Shown one piece after another: positions 7,361 through 16,272 of a stretch of 60,591 nt of DNA (its first letter is position 1; every line of letters begins with the position of its first letter). A program made the translations under genes and the position numbers. The stretch covers positions 1 through 60,591 of the forward strand of contig CAIXGW010000038.1 of NCBI GenBank assembly GCA_903919145.1. The letters are read 5' to 3'. The notes below the pieces were generated by a model. That model was given only the letters and a program-made list of their open reading frames with translations. It made no database searches and was not told the origin of the DNA. Origin of the DNA: an uncultured Myxococcales bacterium (GTDB lineage Bacteria; Myxococcota_A; UBA9042).

Positions 7361-9466
7361 ATGGTGAAGCTTTTCTTCGGGCTGTGCTTTGTGTCGCTGA
7401 CGCTGGCCGGCTGCTCTACGCCTGCAACGCCAATGGCGGATGGCGGTGCTACGTTTTTTGGTTTTGACGCACTGGCGGGCAAGGACTGGAACAGTGCGCC
7501 CGACTCGCCGGTCGACAGCGCCAGCAGCGGCAGCGAGACCACCCAAGCCAACCCGGACGCCCTAGGGGACGGCGGGCCAGCGGCCGATGTCGACGCCAAC
7601 GTGCTGGGCGTACAGGCAGAAGTGACGGCGACCTTGCTGGTGGGCAGCAAGGCTCCCCTCAAGATCACCGTGCAGCGGCAGGACGACAGCGGTCCGCCCA
7701 AGACCACAGAGGCCGTGGCGTTTGCCGTGGATGGCGAACCGGTCGAGCTCAACGCCAAGCCCGGTCCGCTGGGCGAATCCCAGGCCGCAGTGGCGCTGTG
7801 GAAAAGCACCGTTACCGGCCAGTACTGGGTGGCCGCGCTGCGACCGGGCCAAGCCAAGCTGACGGTCAGTGTCAACGGCGTGGTGACCGAGGAACTGGCC
7901 CTGGAGACCGCCTGGGCCGACGGTTCTGGGCTGCGCATGGCCACAGCGACGGCGGCAGGCAGCTGCGGCGGCGCTCGCACCAAAGACACCGAAGACACCA
8001 TCCGCTTGGAGGGAAAAACCTTGGGCAAGGGCGGCCTGACCTTGACCGTGCGCTTTCCGGCCACGGCCAAGGCCGGCGACGCCTTCGATCTCGACAAGCC
8101 GGCGCCGCAGGAAGGCTCGCTGCAGATCGTGGCGGTGATGCCCGACCTGGGTGGCCAGCAGGTCAAAGTGCCGACTGGCCGGCTGTGGATAGACCAGACC
8201 GACAAGGGCTGGTTCCGCGGCAGTTTTGCCGGCACTTCGGCGACCTTGCAGCCAGTGGTCGGAGCCTTTGCTGTCGAAAGAAACGGCAGCTTTGGCGTGG
8301 ACATCCTGGACCAGGCCGTCAAGCTGGCGACCTCTACTACTGACAAGTGGAACGCCACCGGCGAGCACGACAGCCGAGCCCACCTGTCCGTGCTGGACGG
8401 CAAGGCCCTGTTGACCTGGCGCCACATCTCCAATGTCACTACTGCCGACCTGCTGGCGCGGCGCATTGACTCTCAAACCGGCATGGTCGAAGAGCTGGCC
8501 CCGCTGGTCACCAAGGCCGTGGCCCAGGTCCTGATCGACGACGGCAGCGGCGCGCTGGTGCCCAAGCCCCTGGGCGAGTTCTTTGGGGCCGTCTCAGCGG
8601 CGCAGAGCGGTGACAAGCGCCTGTTGGTCTGGGAAGGCAAGCCCGCCGCCAAGACCGCTTCGCCCTACCAGATTTCTGGGCAGCTGCTCGACCCGGACAT
8701 GACGGGGCCTGCCGCGCCGTTTGTCATTGCCGGCGATGCCTGCTGGGGCACCTGCCGCCCCCAGGTGGTAGCCCTGCCGTCCACTCACTTCCTGGTGGTG
8801 TGGACTGCCCCGGCGGGCGGTGTCAAGGCAGCAATCATCGATGGCAACGCTCCAGAATCACCTGAGAAACTGGTCACTGTGGCTCCATCGCCGGCGTCTG
8901 GCGTCGCCGCCTCCAGCTGGGAAGACAAAGTCGGCTTGGTGTGGCGCCACCCCAGCCAGGGCTCGTACGTGCGCTTGTACGGCAGCACCATGAGCTCTTT
9001 GGGGCCAGAAGTACCTTTGGGCGGCGTGGTCGCCAACACCTTTGCCCCGGCGATTGCGGCCATGGCAGAGCCGGCCTCCTTCACCACGCTGTTCTTTGCG
9101 CCCGTGGGCACCCTGCAGCAACGGCGCATCGGCCTGGATGGCACGCTCATTGGCAACAAAGACGTGCAGTTGGCGACCTCTGTGGCCAGGATCGCCGTGG
9201 CCGCTGGCAAGCCCGGTCAGGTCGCCGTGGTAGAGCGCATCAGCTCGGTCACCGCCAATCAGCCGCAGCTGCGCCTGCGCAAGGTCGTGGTAGGTCAAGC
9301 CGGTGATGTGGGAGCGCAGCTGGGTGCAGAGGTGGTGCTGATCGCCTCGGTGAGCAAATACGCCCTGGACCCGACCCTTTGCTATGTGCCAGAGGCCGAT
9401 ACCTTTGTGGTCGCCTGGTCGGGCGACGCCAGCAGCGAAGGTGTGTGGGTGCAGCGGTTCCGCTAG
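7361..9466 (+). CDS. Large lipoprotein, predicted beta-rich surface protein
   Basis: This 701-residue protein starts at ATG 7361, with AAGGA nine bases upstream. The signal peptide ends in the lipobox LTLAGC (Cys about residue 20), followed by a Ser/Asp/Gly-rich tether. Residues about 75-190 look like an Ig-like/Big domain (NVLGVQAEVTATLLVGSKAP...). The C-terminal 350 residues contain repeated beta-strand units, such as DKRLLVWEGK, THFLVVWTAP and DTFVVAWSGD. Repeats of this VVW kind suggest a beta-propeller or similar fold. It is divergent from the aminotransferase. No catalytic motif is seen; a surface or outer-membrane-anchored role is inferred. Confidence 0.8.
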   Translation: MVKLFFGLCFVSLTLAGCSTPATPMADGGATFFGFDALAGKDWNSAPDSPVDSASSGSETTQANPDALGDGGPAADVDANVLGVQAEVTATLLVGSKAPLKITVQRQDDSGPPKTTEAVAFAVDGEPVELNAKPGPLGESQAAVALWKSTVTGQYWVAALRPGQAKLTVSVNGVVTEELALETAWADGSGLRMATATAAGSCGGARTKDTEDTIRLEGKTLGKGGLTLTVRFPATAKAGDAFDLDKPAPQEGSLQIVAVMPDLGGQQVKVPTGRLWIDQTDKGWFRGSFAGTSATLQPVVGAFAVERNGSFGVDILDQAVKLATSTTDKWNATGEHDSRAHLSVLDGKALLTWRHISNVTTADLLARRIDSQTGMVEELAPLVTKAVAQVLIDDGSGALVPKPLGEFFGAVSAAQSGDKRLLVWEGKPAAKTASPYQISGQLLDPDMTGPAAPFVIAGDACWGTCRPQVVALPSTHFLVVWTAPAGGVKAAIIDGNAPESPEKLVTVAPSPASGVAASSWEDKVGLVWRHPSQGSYVRLYGSTMSSLGPEVPLGGVVANTFAPAIAAMAEPASFTTLFFAPVGTLQQRRIGLDGTLIGNKDVQLATSVARIAVAAGKPGQVAVVERISSVTANQPQLRLRKVVVGQAGDVGAQLGAEVVLIASVSKYALDPTLCYVPEADTFVVAWSGDASSEGVWVQRFR

Positions 9467-9481
9467 CCTGGGAGCAGCCGG

Positions 9482-10777
9482 TCAGACGTCGCTGTGGCCC
9501 AGGCGATTGCGCAGCAAGATGGCGGCCACGCACACGGCCGAGAGCACCGCTGACCCCAGCAGCATCGCCAGAATCGGCCCAATGCTGCCGCCGGTTTGCT
9601 GATAGCTCTTGCCAATCAGCAGCTCTTGCATCACCGAGCCGGCAGAGCCCAAGCCAGAGATCACGCCAGCAGCGCGCACCGCACCGCGGCCTTTGCCAAT
9701 GTCGATGGCGCCAGCGCCGGTCAGCAGGGCGTCGGGGCCATACAGGGTAAAGCCAACCAGGCCAATGCAAATGGCAAAAGCCGTCGCCGAGCTGGCGCCC
9801 GCAGTCAGCAGAAGCGTCGTGGTGCCCACCAGGGCGATCAGCATCACCAGCGAGATGAAGGCGCGGCGGCCGCCAAAGATCCGGTCAGACAGCCACCCGG
9901 TCGCGATGACGCCGGCAATGCCGCACAAGTCAAAAATCACTGAGACATAGCCGGCATCATCCCCTGCCAAGCCAAAGTTGTTCTTGAGCACAAACGGCGC
10001 CCACGACCACAGAGCGTAGCGGATAAACTTCATGCCGAAGTAGGCGCCACCCACCAGCAGCACGCTGATCCACACCGCGCGGTCCCAATGCAGGCTGCCT
10101 TCGCCGCCGCCTTCGCCCGTGTCGCCGTTTTCATGGACCAGGGCCGGCAGGCCGACATCTTCTGGCCGATCGCGCTCGTTGAGCCAAAAGAAGGCAATCA
10201 CCGCCAGCATCACCACCGCGGCAATGTGAAAGGCTGAGGCAAGGCCCAGGTTCTTGAGCACAAAGGCGGCCAGCCCGCCGGCCAGGACACCGCCGACCTG
10301 AAAATTGGTGGCCCACAGCCCCAACACGCGGCCACGCTCTTCGCGGCGGAACCACATCGCCATCACGCCAAGGTTGTTGGACCAGCCCGTTGCCTGGGCA
10401 AAGCCAAGGACGGCCATCAGCACTACAAAGCCGCTGAAGGCAATGTGCGGCATGGCGGTCAGCATCCCCATCGCCGTCGAGATCGCAGCCGAAATTCCCA
10501 TGCCCCACAACAGCATGCGCCGCGGGCCGTACTTGGGACCAATGGCTCCAGAGGCAAACTGGCCAATGGTGTAGGTCACCAGGTACACCGCGTAGATCAC
10601 GGCCAGATCCTGGGCATCCAAGGCCAGCTGGCTACCCAGATCGGCCTTGACGATCGAGTAGGGTTTGCGGGTGATGTAAAAGCCCACGTAGGAGAGCCAC
10701 GTCGCGGCAAAGACCCGCAAGCGCCAGCTCCGCAGCTGCCGCGCAAGCGAGGGATCTGGATGAAGCTCAGTAGACAA
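9482..10777 (-). CDS. MFS transporter of the organophosphate:phosphate antiporter type (GlpT/UhpT/UhpC-like)
   Basis: This 431-residue inner-membrane protein has 12 predicted helices. The N-terminal SYVGFYITRKPYSIVKADL is the hallmark first-helix region of the OPA family, which exchanges glycerol-3-phosphate or hexose phosphates for inorganic phosphate. GWSNNLGVMAMWF and IGPKYGPRRMLLWGMG are further family features. The start is TTG at 10777 with AAAGG upstream; a nearby ATG is out of frame and stops at once. It lies 10 bp after the DUF2169 gene on the same strand. A glycerol-3-phosphate dehydrogenase gene lies about 10 kb away, but a functional link is only a guess. Confidence 0.85.
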   Translation of the reverse strand: MSTELHPDPSLARQLRSWRLRVFAATWLSYVGFYITRKPYSIVKADLGSQLALDAQDLAVIYAVYLVTYTIGQFASGAIGPKYGPRRMLLWGMGISAAISTAMGMLTAMPHIAFSGFVVLMAVLGFAQATGWSNNLGVMAMWFRREERGRVLGLWATNFQVGGVLAGGLAAFVLKNLGLASAFHIAAVVMLAVIAFFWLNERDRPEDVGLPALVHENGDTGEGGGEGSLHWDRAVWISVLLVGGAYFGMKFIRYALWSWAPFVLKNNFGLAGDDAGYVSVIFDLCGIAGVIATGWLSDRIFGGRRAFISLVMLIALVGTTTLLLTAGASSATAFAICIGLVGFTLYGPDALLTGAGAIDIGKGRGAVRAAGVISGLGSAGSVMQELLIGKSYQQTGGSIGPILAMLLGSAVLSAVCVAAILLRNRLGHSDV

Positions 10778-10787
10778 ACATCAACCT

Positions 10788-13106
10788 TTACTTCTTGGGC
10801 TTTTTCTGGCCGGGCACACCACCCTTGGGCGGCACCGGTTGACCAGCCTGAATGGCCTCTGCGATCTCTTTGCGGCGCTCTACCTCTTCCTGCTCTTGCT
10901 TGGCCAGGGCTGCCAGGGCCGCCGCCTTCTTCTTTTGGTACTCAGCCTGGGCGCGCTTGGCCTTGTCCTCTGCATCCAGGTCGCGCACACCGGCAGCGGC
11001 GTCTTTGATCCACTGGTCGTCGGAGTTGGCGCGCAAATAGTCGCCCTCTTTAGGCAATTCGAGCACGCCCTGATCATCGCGCTTGGGCTCTTGGGGCGCC
11101 GACTTGTTGGGGTCGTAGCGGTCGTCGTCGCCAAACATCTGCGAGACATCCAGCACTGCCGTGCCTTCTCCTTGGGCGGCCTTGAGCCGATCCGACCAGT
11201 CCAAGTCGCGGCGCGCTTGCACGTCCAGGTCCAGCACCCAGCCCACCAGGTGCGGGTAGGTGGCGATCTCATCCCAGCTGCCCAGGGGAAAGGAGGTCCT
11301 CCACAGCAGCGTCACCGTGCGCGCTTCGGTCTCTATGACCAGCGTGTCCAGGCGCAGGTCTTTGCGCTCCACGCCTTTGCCGCGGTCGAGCTCGCCGGTC
11401 AGCACCTTGCCCGGCAGCTTGAAGTACAGCGTGCCTTCCTTGGTCAGATTGGTCAGCGTAACAGCCTCATCGCCGCGCAGGTCGTGCCACTGCATCGATG
11501 GCGACGCGCAGTTGTAGAAGGCCGGCTTCATGCTCGGCGGCTTGCCCTGATCGTCCAGCGCGCGCAGGGTCTTGACCTGCTCTTCGTCTTCCAGGTCCAG
11601 GGTCTTCTTGTACTCTTCCATGGTCTTTTCGAGCTGGGCCATCCCCGAAGGCAGAGGGCCAAAATAGTCGACCCGGGGCCGGGCGAACCGCGGCAAGCAG
11701 CCAAAGTTGTAGGCAAACGGCACTTCATTCAAGCGCAGGATGTCTCGCACCAGGTCCTTGGGGGTCAGCGGGGCGTCGGGATGCTCAATCTGCGGCAGCT
11801 CGACCCGCTGCAGCACCGCCTTGTGGTTGGACAGGCAGAAGCCCTTGCCGTAGGGATTGGTCGGGCAATTGATCGAAGGATATTGGGCCAGCGCCGCCTC
11901 TTCGGCCTTCTTGCGCTCTGCCTCGGCCTTCTCGCGCGCCTTCAACCCTGCAGAATCCTGCTGATTCAGCTGTTCTTTCAGGTCGCCCGGCCAATTGTCG
12001 TCACCGCCACCGCCGTCCAGATCCAGCTCGTCTAGCTGCAGCACCCGAGTGCCGCCGGCCTGCTCCACCTGCTCGCGAGCCCGCTTGCGCGCCTCTGCGG
12101 CCAGCGCCTTGGCTTGTTCGGCCTGCTCTTTCTCGCTGGCGGCCAGCTCTTTGGCCAGCTGCTCGTCGGTCAGGATCTCGGCGCCGTCATCGACCTCCAG
12201 CCACTCGCCCTCTGCATTGCGCCGGTAGTTTTTCTTGGCCGCTTCCTTGGCGGCGGCCTCGGCCTTTTCAAGGGCCAGGCGCTCTTCCACGACCATCTGC
12301 GCCAGCTGCTGCTTCTCAAATTCCTCCAGGCTTAGCACCGCAGTGCCATCCTTGCTGGCCGAAGCGCCCCACAGCCGCACGCCGTCTTCGTCAAAACCCT
12401 CGGAGCCGTCGCCGAGCTTGAGCTTCTCTTCGCGCGCCTTGGCGGCAGCGTCCTTGTCTGCGAATACGGCCTTGACCCGGTCTTCCTTGGATTTTTCGGC
12501 AGCCGCCTTGTCTTTTTGCGCCTGTTTGGCCGCCTGGGCTGCCTTCTTCTCGGCCTGCTCGGCCTCCATGATTGGGTTGACCTTGGCTGCGATCGCCAGG
12601 GCCGCTTCGTCTTGGACCCACCAGCTCTTGCCGCCGTAGGCGTGCAGCCAGCTCAGGGGCAGCTCCTTGATCGGCTCGGGCTCGGTGAAGCGCGGCAGCT
12701 GCTCCACGTACTTCTGGCCTTCTTTCTTGGGGGGCTGCCACAAGGCGCGGCGCGGGCCGCAAATCCGCAGGCGTTCCAGGCGCGTACCTACCTGGACTCC
12801 GCACTCAAAGGTGGGCGTGGCCTTGTTGCCCGGCGCCAGGGCCTTGCCGATCACGATCACATCGACCTTGGGCTTTTCTGGCCCCAGCTCGGCCTCCAGG
12901 GTCGGCGGCGCCTTGTCCGGCTTGCCCTCGTCGCAGCGGTCTTCTTGCAGCAATAGCAGCTGCTCTTCGTCCGGCAGCGGCACGATCTCTACGCTATCCA
13001 CGGAAATCTTGTAGGTCCGGCGCGCAATCAGCGTAAGCGCCAAAGAGCCATCCGACCGCTCGCACGGCAAGATGTGAACCCAGTAACCTTTCTTGAGGTC
13101 GGCCAT
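10788..13106 (-). CDS. DUF2169 domain protein with long charged helical insert
   Basis: This 772-residue protein starts at ATG 13106. DUF2169 proteins are commonly encoded with type VI secretion or extracellular-contractile-system genes in proteobacteria and Myxococcota. The N-terminal 160 residues carry the typical start (GYWVHILPCE..., KISVDSVEIVPL, TFECGVQVGTRLERL). Residues about 165-420 are Ala/Lys/Glu-rich and likely coiled coil, with repeated EKAEAAAKEAAKK-like sequence. The second DUF2169 half follows (PYGKGFCLS..., PFAYNFGCLPRFARP, TLLWRTSFPLGSWDE). The C-terminus is Lys-rich. No T6SS structural gene is in the window, so it is an orphan here. The long charged linker inside the domain is unusual. 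Confidence 0.75.
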   Translation of the reverse strand: MADLKKGYWVHILPCERSDGSLALTLIARRTYKISVDSVEIVPLPDEEQLLLLQEDRCDEGKPDKAPPTLEAELGPEKPKVDVIVIGKALAPGNKATPTFECGVQVGTRLERLRICGPRRALWQPPKKEGQKYVEQLPRFTEPEPIKELPLSWLHAYGGKSWWVQDEAALAIAAKVNPIMEAEQAEKKAAQAAKQAQKDKAAAEKSKEDRVKAVFADKDAAAKAREEKLKLGDGSEGFDEDGVRLWGASASKDGTAVLSLEEFEKQQLAQMVVEERLALEKAEAAAKEAAKKNYRRNAEGEWLEVDDGAEILTDEQLAKELAASEKEQAEQAKALAAEARKRAREQVEQAGGTRVLQLDELDLDGGGGDDNWPGDLKEQLNQQDSAGLKAREKAEAERKKAEEAALAQYPSINCPTNPYGKGFCLSNHKAVLQRVELPQIEHPDAPLTPKDLVRDILRLNEVPFAYNFGCLPRFARPRVDYFGPLPSGMAQLEKTMEEYKKTLDLEDEEQVKTLRALDDQGKPPSMKPAFYNCASPSMQWHDLRGDEAVTLTNLTKEGTLYFKLPGKVLTGELDRGKGVERKDLRLDTLVIETEARTVTLLWRTSFPLGSWDEIATYPHLVGWVLDLDVQARRDLDWSDRLKAAQGEGTAVLDVSQMFGDDDRYDPNKSAPQEPKRDDQGVLELPKEGDYLRANSDDQWIKDAAAGVRDLDAEDKAKRAQAEYQKKKAAALAALAKQEQEEVERRKEIAEAIQAGQPVPPKGGVPGQKKPKK

Positions 13107-13320
13107 CCCTGCCTCCGAAGCGGCGAGCGTAGCCAACCGCAGCCAGCTAGTCCATGGCTGCGCGCGCAAAGGCGGCGAATCTGCCCGGCCCCTGCTGCGT
13201 TGCCTTGACGGCGGGCCGATTTGGGGCACCTTTGGCCAGTGCGGCAAGGCCCGGCCCACCTCCAACGGTCCGTTTGCTCGCCCCCCAGTCACCTGCGCTG
13301 AGCGCAATACGAGAGGAAAG

Positions 13321-14334
13321 ATGCGCTGTACCTGGATGATTGTTGCTGCATTGGCAAGCACTTCTGCTGCCGCTGCGGAGCCAACCCCTGCCGCCCCCGA
13401 GCCCGCTGCCGGCCCAAGCGCGCAGTGCGGCGCGGCAAAATCCGATGCCACTGCCGACATCGCCCTGCTAGAAGGCGTGGTCCGCGCCAAATCGCGAGAC
13501 AAGGCCGCCGCTGCTGAAGTGGCCACCGCCTTGGCCAAGATCGCCCAGCTGTATGATTGCAAAGGTAATTACAAGGCAAGTGCCGACGCCCGCGAGCGTC
13601 TGGTTGCTTGGTTTGAGGCCCAGGAGCAGCCCAAAGACGGGCTTGCGGTGGCGGCGATCGCGGCGGAGGCGCGCCTGGAGCTGGTGCGACCGGCGATCAA
13701 GCGCGAACTGGAGCGCAAGCTCGTCGAGGGCGGCAAGCCAGTGGCCGACGCCAAGAGAGTCCTGGAGAGCTGGCATGAAGCGGTGGTCGGCGCGATCGCT
13801 GCTCAGGGCAAGCCAGGCCGGCCGATCAAAGCCCCTGCTTTGCTGGACCAGCTGGCACGGGTCGAAGAGTACAATGCCGCCGCCCAGACCAGGCAGGCAG
13901 GGCTGGCTGCCGGCAGGCTGGTGATGGCGATCTCGCAGCAGGTGACTGCGTTGGCTGCCCTGGAGCCCAGCGCAAGCCAAGCGCCCTTGGTCGAGCAAGG
14001 CAAGGTCTACCGCGATCAGGCCGCGGCGATCTGGGAGCGGCATTGGCGCGCCTCTGACATGGCCGGCCAGCGCGACAGCTGGGCCCTGGAAATCCGCCGC
14101 GAGCTCTCTGTAATCAAGCCAGGCGAATTTCCGCCGATGGACGGCAAAACGGAAGAGAAGCTGACGCCCCAGCAGCAAGAGGCCTCCAAGCTTGCCTCGC
14201 TGGCGCAGCGGGCCAACAAGGCGTCGCTGCGGGTGATGTACCTCAAGCGTGCCCTGGCGCTGGATCCAGACAGTGCTCAGCTCAAAGAGCTGCTGCGCGC
14301 CGCCGAAGCCGACCTGGCGACCGAGCAGAAGTAG
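13321..14334 (+). CDS. Exported helical protein of unknown function
   Basis: This 337-residue protein has a strong AGAGGAAAG ribosome site just before ATG 13321 and a short Sec signal peptide (MIVAALASTSAAAAEP) followed by Ala/Pro-rich sequence. The mature part is almost entirely helical and Ala/Lys/Glu-rich, with segments such as EVATALAKIAQLYDCKGNYKAS that resemble TPR-like packing. The C-terminus (KASLRVMYLKRALALDPDSA) also reads like one TPR unit. A periplasmic TPR-like scaffold is plausible. The gene is convergent with the one ending at 14368, leaving 33 bp between them. Confidence 0.72.
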   Translation: MRCTWMIVAALASTSAAAAEPTPAAPEPAAGPSAQCGAAKSDATADIALLEGVVRAKSRDKAAAAEVATALAKIAQLYDCKGNYKASADARERLVAWFEAQEQPKDGLAVAAIAAEARLELVRPAIKRELERKLVEGGKPVADAKRVLESWHEAVVGAIAAQGKPGRPIKAPALLDQLARVEEYNAAAQTRQAGLAAGRLVMAISQQVTALAALEPSASQAPLVEQGKVYRDQAAAIWERHWRASDMAGQRDSWALEIRRELSVIKPGEFPPMDGKTEEKLTPQQQEASKLASLAQRANKASLRVMYLKRALALDPDSAQLKELLRAAEADLATEQK

Positions 14335-14367
14335 GCTTCAGGGCTGAGACAATGTAGCCAAGCCAAG
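14335..14367. other. Convergent spacer with recurrent post-gene motif
   Basis: This 33-bp gap contains ACAATGTAGCCAAGCCAAG near 14350-14368, including a GTAGC/GCTAC inverted pair spanning into the neighbour's end. Similar CAATGTAG sequences follow genes ending near 32084 and 59036. It may be a terminator-like or repeated element. Confidence 0.3.
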
Positions 14368-15516
14368 CTACCGAGGGGCCCGCCCAGTGTTGACGGGCGC
14401 CGTGCGGCTGCCCGAGGCGGGCCGCGCCTGGGTGGCGGGCCGGCTGCCGCCCGGACGATCGGTCTTGGGCGCCGCCGGGGAAGCTGCCGGTGCTGCGGCA
14501 GGTGATGGCTTGGCTGGAGCGACTGCGGTTGGCGTCGTCAGCTCTTTGCGGACCAGGGCCAGCTGTGCGGGCTCGACGGCCGACCAGCCAAAACGCCGCG
14601 CCTCGGGCTGCAAAGCAAACTGCTGGCGGACCGCCAACGGCAGCAGCGGCTGGCCTTGAAACCTCTTAATCGCAAACGGGACTTGCACCCAGGCAGCGCG
14701 GCTGTAGCTGCCCCAGACGCTGTCTCCCGAGGCATAGTCCCACCCCAGGACAAAGAGAAAACGCGGCGCCAGCTTGCCGGCCCCATCCCAAGTGGGCGAA
14801 AGCGCTTGCACCGCCAAAGTGTCGGCCATCGCGGCTTCCACCTTGCCGTCCAAGCCGTCTTTGCGCATCGCCGCCGCGAGGGCCGCCAGGGCCTTGTCTC
14901 GGCCAGCGCGGGCCAGCTGGGCTTGCTCGGCTTTTCCCCAGAGCTCAACCGGCTTTCCGGCAATCAGGTCCAGGGCGACAAAAGACGCGGCGCCGCCGCC
15001 GTGGGCCGCCATACACGGCATCTCCCAGCTGTAGTCGGCCGCCAGCACGTACGGGCCCACCTGCCCTAGCAGTTCTGTGGACCAGCTGGGGGCGCCCTCG
15101 TCAGCGGTCAGCAGGCTCGGCGGGCGGGCCACCGGCGTGCTCTTGCCGGTGTAGGCGTCAATGAGGTGCAGCGCCTTGTAATTGGCCTTGCTGACGCACT
15201 TGGCCGGCGGCCGGTCGGGATCGTAGCTGTCGCGCTGCTGGGCTGAAAGGCACGAGCACTTCAGCACCGGCACGGCCACAGCAGCCTCGCGAACCGCCCA
15301 GACGCGGCCCGGCACGGCCACCACCAGCCCTTCGCCGCTGGCCGTCACGGCAGGCCCCGCAGCGCTCAGCTCGACGAGGCGGGTAGCGCCGATGCCCTTG
15401 CCACCGGCCGTCCAAACCAGCCACGCCTGCTGGGCCACGGCCGGCGCCGCGGCCGCAGTCGATACCGCCGCCAGGACCGCACCCATGGCCATGATTAGAT
15501 TTACTTTACACCGCAT
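14368..15516 (-). CDS. Exported protein of unknown function
   Basis: This 382-residue protein starts at ATG 15516, with AGGGGGTGA immediately upstream. A classical signal peptide (LIMAMGAVLAAVSTAAAAPAVA) predicts periplasmic export. The mature domain has a Cys-x-Cys near residue 77 (VLKCSCLS), a KANYKALHLIDAYTGKS segment resembling a beta-propeller blade, and repeated references to WDYASGDSVWGSYSRAAW-type strands. The last 55 residues are Pro/Ala/Arg-rich and probably disordered. It overlaps the upstream gene by 11 bp and is the last gene of a leftward operon with the pseudokinase and aldolase. No family is recognised. Confidence 0.72.
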   Translation of the reverse strand: MRCKVNLIMAMGAVLAAVSTAAAAPAVAQQAWLVWTAGGKGIGATRLVELSAAGPAVTASGEGLVVAVPGRVWAVREAAVAVPVLKCSCLSAQQRDSYDPDRPPAKCVSKANYKALHLIDAYTGKSTPVARPPSLLTADEGAPSWSTELLGQVGPYVLAADYSWEMPCMAAHGGGAASFVALDLIAGKPVELWGKAEQAQLARAGRDKALAALAAAMRKDGLDGKVEAAMADTLAVQALSPTWDGAGKLAPRFLFVLGWDYASGDSVWGSYSRAAWVQVPFAIKRFQGQPLLPLAVRQQFALQPEARRFGWSAVEPAQLALVRKELTTPTAVAPAKPSPAAAPAASPAAPKTDRPGGSRPATQARPASGSRTAPVNTGRAPR

Positions 15517-16246
15517 CTTCACCCCCTGCTGTGGCTTCGCGCAGCCACCGCACGGCCAGCAGGCCATCGCGAAGAACGGCCAGCCCCAAGGCCATGCCGT
15601 CGATCGACGCGGGCTCGGCATAGGCGGCCAACGCCCCGCCGCCAAGCGCCGTCTGCAGGCCCGCGCGTTGCGCTGCGGCGGCGTAGCCGTGGCGCTGCAG
15701 GGTGGCCTGCAGCAGCTGCAAGGCGCCTGCCAGGGCGGCCAGGGCGTGGCCATCCGCAGGCAGCGCGCTGTGGGCGCGCACGCAGCGGATTTGCGCGTGC
15801 AGGGCCAAGCCCCACAGCAGCTGGTCCACGGCGGCGTCGTCGGCCGGACCGAGCGGCAGTTCTTTTAGCAAAGACAAACTATTGCGTACAATCTGCGCGC
15901 TTGCATCCAGGGCTGCCGCCAGCACCGCTGCCCTCTGCGCGTCGGCGGCCGCTGCCACCAGGGCGCGCTGCTGTGCCTGCCGCTGCAGCGCCGTCAAGGC
16001 CGGCATCAGCTCTGCGGCAATGTGACGGATGGCCGCCACCTGCGCCGCTGCCACCGCCAGGCGATCGCCGGCGATCGCCAATAGCCGGGGCGACTGAGCC
16101 GAGGCCAGGGCGCGCACCTGGCTTGTGGTCCACGCTTCTGCGCCGTGCCACTGCGGATCTGCGGCGGCGAGGTCGGCCGCCACCACCAGCTCGCGCCATG
16201 CGGCCAGGTAGGCAATTTCTTCAGGGGCTGCGCGCTTGTCTGGCAT
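15506..16246 (-). CDS. Ala-rich helical protein of unknown function
   Basis: This 246-residue protein starts at ATG 16246 in a 26-bp gap after the pseudokinase stop. It has no signal peptide or membrane segment. Almost the whole sequence is Ala/Leu/Gln/Arg-rich helix (for example ALQRQAQQRALVAAAADAQRA), suggesting a helical bundle or coiled coil. Its place between a membrane pseudokinase and an exported protein suggests a cytoplasmic partner of that system, but this is inference. Nothing in the sequence identifies a catalytic activity. Confidence 0.68.
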   Translation of the reverse strand: MPDKRAAPEEIAYLAAWRELVVAADLAAADPQWHGAEAWTTSQVRALASAQSPRLLAIAGDRLAVAAAQVAAIRHIAAELMPALTALQRQAQQRALVAAAADAQRAAVLAAALDASAQIVRNSLSLLKELPLGPADDAAVDQLLWGLALHAQIRCVRAHSALPADGHALAALAGALQLLQATLQRHGYAAAAQRAGLQTALGGGALAAYAEPASIDGMALGLAVLRDGLLAVRWLREATAGGEDAV

Positions 16247-16272
16247 GTCGTCCGCCGCGAAGGGTGGAGGCG

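Noticed and set aside
13107..13320. Possible small gene in the divergent gap before the TPR-like gene
   Set aside because: The frames are extensions of neighbours without start signals.
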